Source: Streptomyces barringtoniae
GTDB lineage: Bacteria; Actinomycetota; Actinomycetes; Streptomycetales; Streptomycetaceae
Direction of reading: 5' to 3'
Length of the DNA stretch: 64,000 bases
Assembly (NCBI RefSeq): GCF_020819595.1
Contig: NZ_JAJHNP010000002.1
Coordinates: 372,001 to 436,000 of the forward strand
In this document: one piece after another, positions 7,718-17,660 of the stretch
Position numbering within the stretch: position 1 is the first letter of the stretch
How the letters are laid out: each line of letters starts with the position of its first letter
Program-made: the position numbers and the translations under genes
The notes under the pieces: generated by a model
What the model was told of the DNA's origin: nothing
Database searches by the model: none
What the model saw: only the letters and a program-made list of their open reading frames with translations

Positions 7718-8956
7718 ATGAGCGGCAAGGCGGATCCCCGGACGGCGGGGGAGAGGACCACCTCGAGGGCGCGGCTGGACCGGGGGCGCGGAGCGCTCGG
7801 CCCCGCGCTGGAGCTGGTGCACACCGGGCGGGCGCCGACCCGGGCCGTACTCACCGCGGAACTCGGGGTGACCCGGGCGACCGCCGGTGCGGTGGCCGCC
7901 GAGCTGGAGGCGCTCGGACTGATTCGCGTGGATGCCCGGCCGGGCGCGGCGGCCGGTTCGCAGGGCCGCCCCTCGCACCGGCTGGAGGTCGCCGGGGACG
8001 GCCCGGTGGCGCTCGCCGCGCAGGTCCACGCCGACGGCTTCCGGGCCGCTCTGGTGGGCCTCGGCGGGCGGATCGTGGCGACCGCGCCCGGCTGCGAGAC
8101 CGTCGACGCCGATCCGGCGAAGGTGCTCGGCTCGGTCGTCGAGGCGGGCGCGGAACTGCTGCGCACGACCGGCCGGCGCTGCGTCGGCGCCGGACTCGCC
8201 GTACCGTCCGCCGTGGCCGAACCCGACGGTCTCGCCCTCAACCCGCTGCACCTGGCCTGGCCCGTCGGCGCCCCGGTCCGGCGGATCTTCGCGGAGTGCG
8301 TGCGCGCGGCGGGCATCACCGGACCGGCCTTCGCCGGCAACGACGTCAACCTCGCCGCGCTCGCCGAACACCGGCACGGCGCCGGCCGGGGCGCCCGGGA
8401 CCTGCTGTGCGTGGCCACCGGGCACCGCGGTGTCGGCGGCGCACTGGTCCTGGACGGCCGTCTGCACACCGGCAGTTCGGGGCTCGCCCTGGAGGTCGGC
8501 CACCTCACCGTCAACCCGGAGGGCCGGCCCTGCCACTGCGGCAGCCGCGGCTGCCTGGACGTCGAGGCCGACCCGCTGGCGCTGCTCGTCGAGGCAGGCC
8601 GCGAGCCCGGCCCCGAGGTGTCGTTGCTCCAGCAGGCCAACGACCTGCTGCGCACCCAGTACGACGACCCGGCCGTCCGTACGGCCGCCGAGGCGCTGAT
8701 CGACCGCCTGGGCCTGGGCCTGGCGGGACTGGTCAACATCCTCAACCCCGACCGCATCATCCTCGGCGGCCTGCACCGCACCCTCCTGGACGCCGACCCC
8801 GGCCGGCTCCGCGCGGTCGTCGCGGACCGCAGCCTGTGGGGCCAGAGCGGTGGCGTACCGATTCTGCCCTGCACGCTGGACCACAACAGTCTGGTCGGGG
8901 CGGCAGAGCTGGCCTGGCAGCCGGTCCTCGACGACCCACTGGGGGCACTGCGCTGA
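7718..8956 (+). CDS. ROK-family transcriptional regulator
   Basis: This 412-residue protein combines an N-terminal winged helix-turn-helix (about residues 25-75, including LTAELGVTRATAGAVAAELEALGLI) with a C-terminal ROK domain. The zinc motif is intact as CHCGSRGCLDVEADP, and EVGHLTVNPEGRPC precedes it. ROK repressors sense sugars or sugar phosphates. Some glucokinase-type phosphate-binding features look weak, so a sensor role is likelier than kinase activity. No transporter or enzyme operon is adjacent, so its target is unknown. GAGACT, 7 nt before the ATG, may be a weak leaderless -10 box. Confidence 0.88.
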   Translation: MSGKADPRTAGERTTSRARLDRGRGALGPALELVHTGRAPTRAVLTAELGVTRATAGAVAAELEALGLIRVDARPGAAAGSQGRPSHRLEVAGDGPVALAAQVHADGFRAALVGLGGRIVATAPGCETVDADPAKVLGSVVEAGAELLRTTGRRCVGAGLAVPSAVAEPDGLALNPLHLAWPVGAPVRRIFAECVRAAGITGPAFAGNDVNLAALAEHRHGAGRGARDLLCVATGHRGVGGALVLDGRLHTGSSGLALEVGHLTVNPEGRPCHCGSRGCLDVEADPLALLVEAGREPGPEVSLLQQANDLLRTQYDDPAVRTAAEALIDRLGLGLAGLVNILNPDRIILGGLHRTLLDADPGRLRAVVADRSLWGQSGGVPILPCTLDHNSLVGAAELAWQPVLDDPLGALR

Positions 8957-9031
8957 CGGCGCGCCCGGCGGCCCGGGACACTGCGTGCAGCCGGGAGCCA
9001 TCGGTATGAGGTTCTCGGTTCCCGAGACACC

Positions 9032-9072
9032 GAGGTCAACCTCTTGACCACTGTGGCCGCAGTCACTACTTT
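9032..9072 (+). promoter_or_regulatory. Strong promoter with overlapping palindromic operator upstream of the xdh operon
   Basis: TTGACC (9044-9049) and TACTTT (9067-9072) have an exact 17-nt spacer, close to the sigma-70/HrdB consensus. Two perfect inverted repeats meet at the -35 box: GAGGT-CA-ACCTC (9032-9043) and GGTCAA-CCTC-TTGACC (9034-9049). A dimeric repressor bound there would cover the -35 element. The predicted transcript starts near 9079 and runs through the small ORF at 9118 into the xanthine dehydrogenase genes. Confidence 0.7.
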
Positions 9073-9117
9073 ACGGTGGGAGTAGACCCGTAACTACCGG
9101 AAGGAGGCGACCAGCGG

Positions 9118-9195
9118 ATGTACACCAGCTCTGATCTCGGTCGCCTCGCCCACAGCACTGTCTGGATTCCGGGTCGGATCGCGCACGGCTGCTGA
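9118..9195 (+). CDS. 25-codon upstream ORF in the xdh leader
   Basis: An ATG at 9118 follows GGAAGGAGG, one of the best ribosome binding sites in the window, and the frame closes after 25 codons (MYTSSDLGRLAHSTVWIPGR, then IAHGC). It sits about 40 nt into the predicted transcript and 185 nt before the first xdh gene. No family is recognised. It could be a regulatory leader peptide or a small protein. The leader between it and 9381 holds a short GTGCC/GGCAC hairpin near 9214 and no other clear element. Confidence 0.5.
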   Translation: MYTSSDLGRLAHSTVWIPGRIAHGC

Positions 9196-9380
9196 GCACG
9201 CCGTTCTGATGTGCCCCTCTGTGGCACGTTCCTGATTCCCCGTCACCATCTCTCGGCACCTCGCTGTCGCGTGTCGTTTTGCGCCCGCTCATCTCACGTG
9301 GCGCGTCTGAACACAGAAAGCTGCCTGAAATTGGCGAACATGATGAATCGATCGATCGCGCACGGAAACGAAGGCCTGTC

Positions 9381-10840
9381 ATGGTAGCGGCGCGGATCAC
9401 GGTCAACGGGCAAGAAAAACCGATTTCACCGGCTGCGCCCCACACCACGGTATTGGACTTTCTGCGCGAGCGTGGCCTCACCGGCACCAAGGAGGGCTGC
9501 GCCGAGGGCGAGTGCGGCGCCTGTTCGGTGCTGGTGGCCCGGCCGGGGGTGAACAAGCCCACCGACTGGGTGGCGGTCAACGCCTGCCTGGTCCCGGTCG
9601 CGGCGCTCGACGGTCAGGAGATCGTCACCTCCGAAGGTCTCGCCACCGCCGGCGAACCCGGCATGCCGCCCACCCTGCACCCCGTGCAGGAAGAGATGGC
9701 GGTCCGCGGCGGCTCCCAATGCGGTTACTGCACACCGGGATTCGTCTGCAGCATGGCGGCCGAGTACTACCGGCCCGACCGCTGCGCGCACGCGGACTCG
9801 GCCGACACCACCGATGCCGAGCACGGTCCGAACGGTTTCGATCTGCACGCGCTGAGCGGAAACCTCTGCCGCTGCACCGGCTACCGACCGATTCGCGATG
9901 CCGCGTTCGCCGTCGGTGCGCCCACCGACGAGGACCCGCTGGCGCGGCGGCGCGAGCAGTCCCCGCCCGCACCGGTTGCCACCGAGTACGCCCAGGACGA
10001 CAGCGCGTTCCTGCGCAAGAGCACCCTGGCCGAAACGCTGCGGTTGCTGCGCGAGCGGCCCGACGCGGTGGTGGTCGCCGGTTCCACCGACTGGGGCGTG
10101 GAGGTGAACATCCGCTCCCGCCGGGCGGATTGCGTGGTCGCCATCGACCGGCTGCCCGAACTGCGGGAGCTGCGCGTCGAATCCGACCGCATCGAGATCG
10201 GGGCGGCGCTGACGCTCACCGAGATCGAACGCCGCCTCGACGGCGAAGTCCCGCTGCTGGCAGAGCTGTTCCCGCAGTTCGCATCCCGGCTCATCCGCAA
10301 CGGTGCCACCCTCGGCGGCAACCTGGGTACCGGATCCCCCATCGGTGACAGCCCGCCGGTGCTGCTCGCGCTCGAGGCGTCGCTGGTGCTCGCCGACGCC
10401 GACGGTGAGCGCGAGGTCCCGCTGGCGGACTACTTCACCGGCTACCGGCAGAGCGTGCGCCGTCCCGGCGAGCTGATCCGCTCGGTGCGCATCCCGCTGC
10501 CGCTGTCCCCGATCGTGGCCTTCCACAAGATCGCCAAGCGGCGCTTCGACGACATCTCCAGCGTGGCAGTCGCCTTCGCGCTCGACATCGAGGACGGGAT
10601 CGTCCGCAAGGCGCGGATCGGCCTGGGCGGCGTGGCCGCCACCCCGATCCGCGCCCTCGCCACCGAGGCGGCCCTGGAGGGCAGGCCGTGGTCGGCACAG
10701 ACCGTCGAGGGTGCGGCCCAGGCGCTGCAGGCGCAGGGCACGCCGATGAACGATCACCGTGCCAGCGCCGAATACCGCTCCGCGATGCTCGGCCAGAGCC
10801 TGCTGAAGCTGTACGCGCAAACCACCGAGGCGGTGTCGTC

Positions 10841-10844
<4 letters not shown>
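9381..10844 (+). CDS. xdhA: Xanthine dehydrogenase small subunit (2Fe-2S and FAD domains)
   Basis: The 487-residue protein has the two-domain layout of bacterial XdhA. An N-terminal plant-type [2Fe-2S] ferredoxin domain carries Cys40, Cys45, Cys48 and Cys69. A helical second [2Fe-2S] domain has QCGYCTPG and LCRCTGYRP. A C-terminal FAD-binding domain has VVAGSTDWGVE and IRNGATLGGNLGTGSPIGD. It passes electrons from the molybdenum site to NAD+ during hypoxanthine and xanthine oxidation. The ATG at 9381 is chosen because the ferredoxin fold begins there and GAAGG lies 6 nt upstream. The stop overlaps the next start. Confidence 0.95.
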
Positions 10845-13265
<2,421 letters not shown>

Positions 13266-13273
<8 letters not shown>

Positions 13274-14084
13274 CATGACGTGGGTCGCCGCGGTCGCGCG
13301 GTTGCGAGCACGCCGGGAGGCCGGCGTGCTGGTGACCGTCGCGACCGTGCGCGGTCATGCCCCGCGCGACGCCGGTGCGAAACTCGTTGTGGGGCAGACA
13401 CAGACGTGGGGCTCGATCGGTGGCGGCAATGTCGAGGCCGTCGCGATCGACCGGGCCCGGGAGATGATCGCCGTGTGCAAACCGGAGCCCGAGCTGATCG
13501 ATTTCGCCCTGAACGACAAGGTGACCAACCAGCATGGCGTGCAGTGCTGCGGTGGCACGGTCTCGGTGCTGCTCGAACCGCTGCCGGTGGTACGGGCCGT
13601 GGCGATCTTCGGCGTCGGGCACGTCGGGCTGGAACTGGCGCGCATCCTGGCACGTCAGGACCTCGACCTCCATCTGATCGACTCCCGCTCCGACGTCCTC
13701 ACCGAGGAGCGGCTCGACGTGCTGGCGGACGCGGTGGCACAGGTGCACGTGCATCACACGCCGCTGCTGCCGGAGGAGGTGCTGGAGGAGTTGCCGCGCG
13801 GCACCCACATCCTGATCATGACCCATGATCACGCCGAGGATGCCGCGCTGTGCGACGCCGCCTTGCGCACAAGCCATCTCGGCTCCATCGGGCTGATCGG
13901 GTCGGCGGCCAAGTGGGCACGGTTCCGCAAACGCCTCGCCACCGAGGGCGGTCACGACGAGGCCACCATCGATCGGATCAAGACCCCGATCGGGCTGGCC
14001 GACATCACCGGCAAGGAACCCGCGACCATTGCCGTGAGCGTCGCGGCCGATCTGCTGCGCACCTTCGAAACCGAGCCGAACTGA
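13266..14084 (+). CDS. xdhC: XdhC molybdenum cofactor chaperone/sulfurylation factor
   Basis: This 272-residue protein is the third gene of the operon. The XdhC/CoxI N-terminal domain shows IGGGNVEAVAIDRA and the QCCGG motif, and a Rossmann-type C-terminal domain begins with AIFGVGHVGLELA near residue 112 and ends with KTPIGLADITGKEPATIA. XdhC proteins bind and insert the sulfurated molybdenum cofactor into XdhB. The GTG at 13266 overlaps the xdhB stop by 8 nt; an ATG at 13275 is the alternative start. Confidence 0.93.
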
Positions 14085-14111
14085 CGCTCCAACCGGATCG
14101 ACAGGGGGCGC

Positions 14112-14141
14112 CCCCGCGCGTGCGAACGCACACATGCGGGG
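14112..14141. terminator. Bidirectional hairpin between xdhC and the convergent phosphotriesterase-like gene
   Basis: A two-part stem is formed by CCCCGC (14112-14117) with GCGGGG (14136-14141) and GTGCG (14120-14124) with CGCAC (14127-14131). No U-tract follows, as is usual in high-GC actinobacteria. Its place between two converging genes supports a terminator role for both. Confidence 0.55.
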
Positions 14142-14175
14142 CACCCTCTCGGCACGACTGTGCGCAGAACGGGGC

Positions 14176-15087
14176 TCACTTCCAGTCGGCCGCGAACGCC
14201 CGCCCAGGATGCTCGTCGAGGATCCGGTCCACCGGCTCCGCGCCCAACTCGGCCGCCAGCCGTGCCCGCACCCTGCGCAGCAGATACGGCATCCCGGGCC
14301 CGCCGTCGACCGAGCGGGCCCCGGCGACCACCGTGTCGCCGCCGAGCAGCAGCCGGTCACCGAAGCCGGCCTCCGCCAGGGCCCGTACCGCCTCCGGCAT
14401 CCGCCAGTCGGTGGCGTGATGGGCGCGGGAGGGCCCGTCGAAGGCCAGCCAGCAGCCCGACCCGGCGGCCTGACGCTGCACGACCGGGTCGGGGAAGCGG
14501 TTCGCATGGCCCAGGATCACCCGCTCGCCGGGCACGCCCAACTCGCCGCACAGCAGGTCGAGTACGTCCAGCGCGGCGGTGCCCAGCTCCAGGTGGACGG
14601 CGATGGGCGCGCCGGTGGCGTGGTGCGCCTCGGCCGCCGCCCGCATGGTCCAGTGGGCGTGCGCGTCGAGCGTGTGGAAGCCGCCCGCCACCTTGATCAG
14701 ACCGGCACGCACCCCGGTCGTGCCGATGCCGTCGGTCAGCTCGGAAACGAACAGCCCGGCCAGGCCGTCGCCGCGCAGCCTGTCGAGCAACCCGGGGTCG
14801 TAGTGCGCGGCCTGGTGCAGTCCCGTGGCGCAGACCAGCCGCACCCCGGTGGCCCGGGACAGCTCCGGCAGGTCCGCCGCCCGCCGCCCCATTCCGTACG
14901 GCGTCCACTGCACGACGGCCGCTCCGCCCGCCGCCCGGAACGCGGCCAGCTCGGCTCGCGCCGCCGCCAGGTCGTCGAGCTCCTGGCCCGGCAACTGCGG
15001 GCTGCGCAGAAAGAGATGGTCGTGCGCGTCGCACACGCCCAGCTCCTCGGGCCGGATGTCGCCGAGGACCGTACGGACGTGGCTCAC
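14176..15087 (-). CDS. Phosphotriesterase-family amidohydrolase
   Basis: This 303-residue protein has an amidohydrolase TIM barrel with metal ligands in the expected order: CDAHDHLFL near the N-terminus (HxH), IKVAGGFH with a candidate bridging lysine, HLELGTAALDVL, ILGHANRFPDP, and LLLGGDTVVAG near residue 250 with the final Asp. Phosphotriesterase-like proteins are mostly lactonases or esterases of unknown physiological substrate. The GTG at 15085-15087 overlaps the stop of the DUF4865 gene by 4 nt, so the two are translationally coupled. Confidence 0.85.
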   Translation of the reverse strand: MSHVRTVLGDIRPEELGVCDAHDHLFLRSPQLPGQELDDLAAARAELAAFRAAGGAAVVQWTPYGMGRRAADLPELSRATGVRLVCATGLHQAAHYDPGLLDRLRGDGLAGLFVSELTDGIGTTGVRAGLIKVAGGFHTLDAHAHWTMRAAAEAHHATGAPIAVHLELGTAALDVLDLLCGELGVPGERVILGHANRFPDPVVQRQAAGSGCWLAFDGPSRAHHATDWRMPEAVRALAEAGFGDRLLLGGDTVVAGARSVDGGPGMPYLLRRVRARLAAELGAEPVDRILDEHPGRAFAADWK

Positions 15088-15668
15088 CACTGCCGTCCGC
15101 GCGGGAGCCGGTCCCGGCCGGGCGCGGACAGGTGCAGCACCTGGTAGAGGTCCCCGTCGGCCTTGGGCGTGTCGTGCTCCCAGAGCGAGAAGTGGACCAG
15201 CTCCCACGCGCGCGTGTCGACGGCCGCCGCAGCGAGGACCGCACCGTCCTCCGCGGCGAGCCGCTCGGTCTCGGCCGCCGCGTCCGCCATGAACGCCGCC
15301 AACTCCACGCCTTCCGGGACCGGTTGACGCCGCCGTACGGCGAAGGCGGGCGCGGCCCCGGTCGCGGTGCCCTCCTCGAACGCCAGGCCCGTCCACTGCC
15401 GGATCGCCGGCCGCCCGAAGTCGTCGACCGGCCCCTGGAAGGCTCCTCCCCACAGGAAGCTGTTCATGCCCTCCACGGTGTTCCACAGGTAGAACGGCCC
15501 GTACTGGTTCACCGGCGAGCCGTGCACCCCGCGCTCGCGCAGCACGTACGTCTTGATGCCGAGGCCGTCCCAGTCGTCCAGCAGATGCGCGACGCGGGCG
15601 ACACGGGAGCGGATGACGCCCATGTCGTAGTCCGCGGGCAGGGTGAACTCGTACTGCATGGCGTGCAT
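15084..15668 (-). CDS. DUF4865 family protein
   Basis: This 194-residue protein matches DUF4865. The N-terminus MQYEFTLPADYDMGVIRSRV and the segment QYGPFYLWNTVEGMNSFLWGG near residue 55 are characteristic. The fold is predicted to be two ferredoxin-like halves, as in antibiotic-biosynthesis-monooxygenase relatives; no enzymatic activity is established. A TetR gene lies just upstream in the same direction, a frequent pairing that suggests TetR control. The start at 15668 has AAAGGA upstream; the ATG three codons later is also possible. Confidence 0.85.
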   Translation of the reverse strand: MHAMQYEFTLPADYDMGVIRSRVARVAHLLDDWDGLGIKTYVLRERGVHGSPVNQYGPFYLWNTVEGMNSFLWGGAFQGPVDDFGRPAIRQWTGLAFEEGTATGAAPAFAVRRRQPVPEGVELAAFMADAAAETERLAAEDGAVLAAAAVDTRAWELVHFSLWEHDTPKADGDLYQVLHLSAPGRDRLPRGRQW

Positions 15669-15685
15669 GTCCCGGATCCTTTCGC

Positions 15686-15741
15686 GGGTCTCAGGTCTCA
15701 GGTCTCAGAGTTCAGGTCTCAGAGTTCAGGTCTCAGGGTCC
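15686..15741 (-). repeat. Heptamer tandem repeat between the tetR and DUF4865 genes
   Basis: Eight consecutive 7-nt units are readable on the plus strand as variants of AGGTCTC, with AGAGTTC as the fourth and sixth unit and AGGGTCC as the last. The array ends 18 nt before the DUF4865 start, in what would be its 5' leader, and could affect spacing or secondary structure there. Copy number is probably variable between strains. Confidence 0.8.
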
Positions 15742-15827
15742 AGGCCTCGTCGGTCTCAGTTCTCCGCCGGGCCCTGCCGGGTCTCGGGACGCCGTCTGGT
15801 GATGAGCCCTTGAACTCACGTCCGGTG

Positions 15828-16391
15828 TCAGGGAGTTCGGGGTGCGAGCAGGGAGAGCAGACCGCGCACCCCGGCGTCGAAGGCGGTGGGGGATCCGGAG
15901 GCACGGGCGAGGACGTAGCCGCCCTGCACGGTGGCGAGGACGGCCGCGCCGATCTCCTCGCCGTCCAGCTGCGGCGCGAACTGGCCCTGCCGCTTGCCCT
16001 CTTCGACGAGCCCGGCGATCCGCTCGCGGATGGCGGCGATCGTCTCGTCGACCGGCGCGCGCAGCTCCTCGCTCGCGATCACGTCGGGGTCCATGGTCAG
16101 CCGGCCGACCGGGCAGCCGCGCAGCACGTCACGCTCGCGCAGCAGGTACGCCTCGATGCGCTCGTACGGTGTGCCCGGCCCGTCCAGGACCCGCTCGGCG
16201 GTGGCGCGCAACTCCTGTGCGGTCCGCCGGATCGCCGCCAGGGCGAGATCCGGCTTGCCCTTGAAGTGGTGGTACATGCTGCCCTGGCCGGCGCCCGCGC
16301 GCTCCAGGATCGCCTTCGGGCTCGTGCCCACGTACCCGCGCTCCCACAGCAGCTCACGGGTGGACTCGATCAGTCGTTCCGAGGTGCTCAT
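15828..16391 (-). CDS. TetR-family repressor
   Basis: The 187-residue protein has an N-terminal TetR DNA-binding domain (residues 3-50, with LLWERGYVGTSPKAILERAGAGQGSMYHHFKGK) and a ligand-binding C-terminal domain of normal size. MDPDVIASEELRAPVDET resembles regulators in the LmrA/YxaF group. It starts at the ATG at 16389-16391; an imperfect palindrome lies directly upstream. It probably represses itself, the downstream DUF4865/phosphotriesterase pair and possibly the divergent SHOCT/ABC genes. Confidence 0.92.
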   Translation of the reverse strand: MSTSERLIESTRELLWERGYVGTSPKAILERAGAGQGSMYHHFKGKPDLALAAIRRTAQELRATAERVLDGPGTPYERIEAYLLRERDVLRGCPVGRLTMDPDVIASEELRAPVDETIAAIRERIAGLVEEGKRQGQFAPQLDGEEIGAAVLATVQGGYVLARASGSPTAFDAGVRGLLSLLAPRTP

Positions 16392-16397
16392 GTGATC

Positions 16398-16421
16398 ACT
16401 GTACATACTGGTAGTTACAGT
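16398..16421. promoter_or_regulatory. 24-bp palindromic operator upstream of tetR
   Basis: The half sites ACTGTA (16398-16403) and TACAGT (16416-16421) are perfect inverted repeats; over the 24 bp, 9 of 12 paired positions match. The site begins 7 nt upstream of the tetR start codon, a typical autoregulatory position. Confidence 0.6.
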
Positions 16422-16620
16422 CGCCAGTCCCCAGGGCCCTCCGGGCCTCCCCAGGAGGTGTCCGGGAGCCTCCATGGAGCAGCCCGCCGCCCCCGCCGTA
16501 CTCCCCGGGAGGTACCCGCACTGCCGCCGGCCGCACGACGACCCGGACCCCCTGCCGGAGGGAGTCTCGTGGCATCCCCGAAGAGCGGGGACGACGACAC
16601 CGACGAGGGAGATGACCGAG

Positions 16621-16914
16621 ATGCAGACCCTGGCCGACTGGGGCGGCGGCGGACCCGGCCCCTGGATCCTGTTCTTCCCGCTGATCTGGGCGGCCGTCGT
16701 GATCGGCGCCGTCACCTTCCTGCGCCGCACCGGCGTGCGCGGGCGCGGCGGCCCCTGGCGGCGCATGGACGGCTCACGCCCCGCCGGTGACTCGCCGCTC
16801 GCGGTCCTCGGCCGCCGCTTCGCCTCCGGCGAGATCGACGAGGACGAGTACTGGCGCCGCCTGTCCGTCCTGGAGGAGCAGTTCGGCCCTACGGGCAAGG
16901 GAGGCGCGGCATGA
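16621..16914 (+). CDS. SHOCT-domain membrane protein
   Basis: This protein of about 97 residues begins with one membrane helix (PWILFFPLIWAAVVIGAVTFL) and ends with a SHOCT motif, LAVLGRRFASGEIDEDEYWRRLSVLEEQF, an oligomerisation motif common beside transporters. The ATG at 16621 is preferred over that at 16612 because GGGAG lies 9 nt upstream of it. A longer frame from 16474 is open but its extra residues look non-coding. Its stop overlaps the ABC ATPase start by 4 nt, so it is part of the exporter operon. Confidence 0.8.
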   Translation: MQTLADWGGGGPGPWILFFPLIWAAVVIGAVTFLRRTGVRGRGGPWRRMDGSRPAGDSPLAVLGRRFASGEIDEDEYWRRLSVLEEQFGPTGKGGAA

Positions 16915-17660
16915 CAGCGACGACCGCACTGCGGGCCGCGTCCCGCGTGGTGGACGCGGTGAAGGTGTACGGCGGTGGCGACACCGCCGTACGCGCCCTG
17001 GACGGCGTCGACGTCTCCTTTCCCGCCGGACGCTTCACGGCGATCATGGGTCCCTCGGGCTCCGGCAAGTCCACCCTCATGCACTGCGCGGCCGGCCTCG
17101 ACACGCTCACCTCCGGCGCCGCCTACATCGGGGACACCGAACTCGGCACGCTGGACGACCGGCGCCTGACCCTGCTGCGCCGGGACCGGGTCGGCTTCGT
17201 CTTCCAGGCGTTCAACCTGGTGCCGACGCTGACCGTCGCGGAGAACATCACCCTGCCCCTGGACCTGGCGGGCCGGCGCGGCGACCGGGAGTGGATCGAC
17301 GCGCTCGTCGACGTCGTCGGCCTGCGCGACCGGCTGCACCACCGTCCCTCGGAACTCTCCGGCGGCCAGCAGCAGCGCGTCGCCGTGGCACGGGCGTTCG
17401 CCGGGAAGCCCGACGTCGTGTTCGCCGACGAGCCGACCGGAAACCTCGACTCCCGCTCGGGGGCCGAGGTGCTCGGCCTCCTCGGCTCCGCCGTGCGGGA
17501 CATGGACCGTACGGTCGTCATGGTCACCCACGACCCGGTGGCCGCCGCGCACGCCGACGAGGTTCTCTTCCTCGCCGACGGCCGACTGGTCGACCGCATG
17601 GAGTCGCCCACGCCGGACAAGGTGCTGGACCGTATGAAGGCCTTCGAGGTGCGGTCATGA
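16911..17660 (+). CDS. ABC transporter ATP-binding protein (LolD/MacB type)
   Basis: This 249-residue ATPase carries Walker A GPSGSGKST (about residues 46-54), the Q-loop VFQAFNLVPTL, the signature LSGGQQQRVAVARAF, Walker B VVFADEPTGNLD and the switch histidine in VMVTHDPVAAAH. EPTGNLDSRSGAEVL is typical of the LolD/MacB/FtsE group that works with FtsX-type permeases. It is coupled to its neighbours by 4-nt overlaps on both sides. Confidence 0.95.
   Translation: MTATTALRAASRVVDAVKVYGGGDTAVRALDGVDVSFPAGRFTAIMGPSGSGKSTLMHCAAGLDTLTSGAAYIGDTELGTLDDRRLTLLRRDRVGFVFQAFNLVPTLTVAENITLPLDLAGRRGDREWIDALVDVVGLRDRLHHRPSELSGGQQQRVAVARAFAGKPDVVFADEPTGNLDSRSGAEVLGLLGSAVRDMDRTVVMVTHDPVAAAHADEVLFLADGRLVDRMESPTPDKVLDRMKAFEVRS

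Noticed and set aside
16474..16620. N-terminal extension of the SHOCT gene to ATG 16474
   Set aside because: The extra residues are Pro/Arg/His-rich and unlike the family, and better ribosome binding is seen near 16621.
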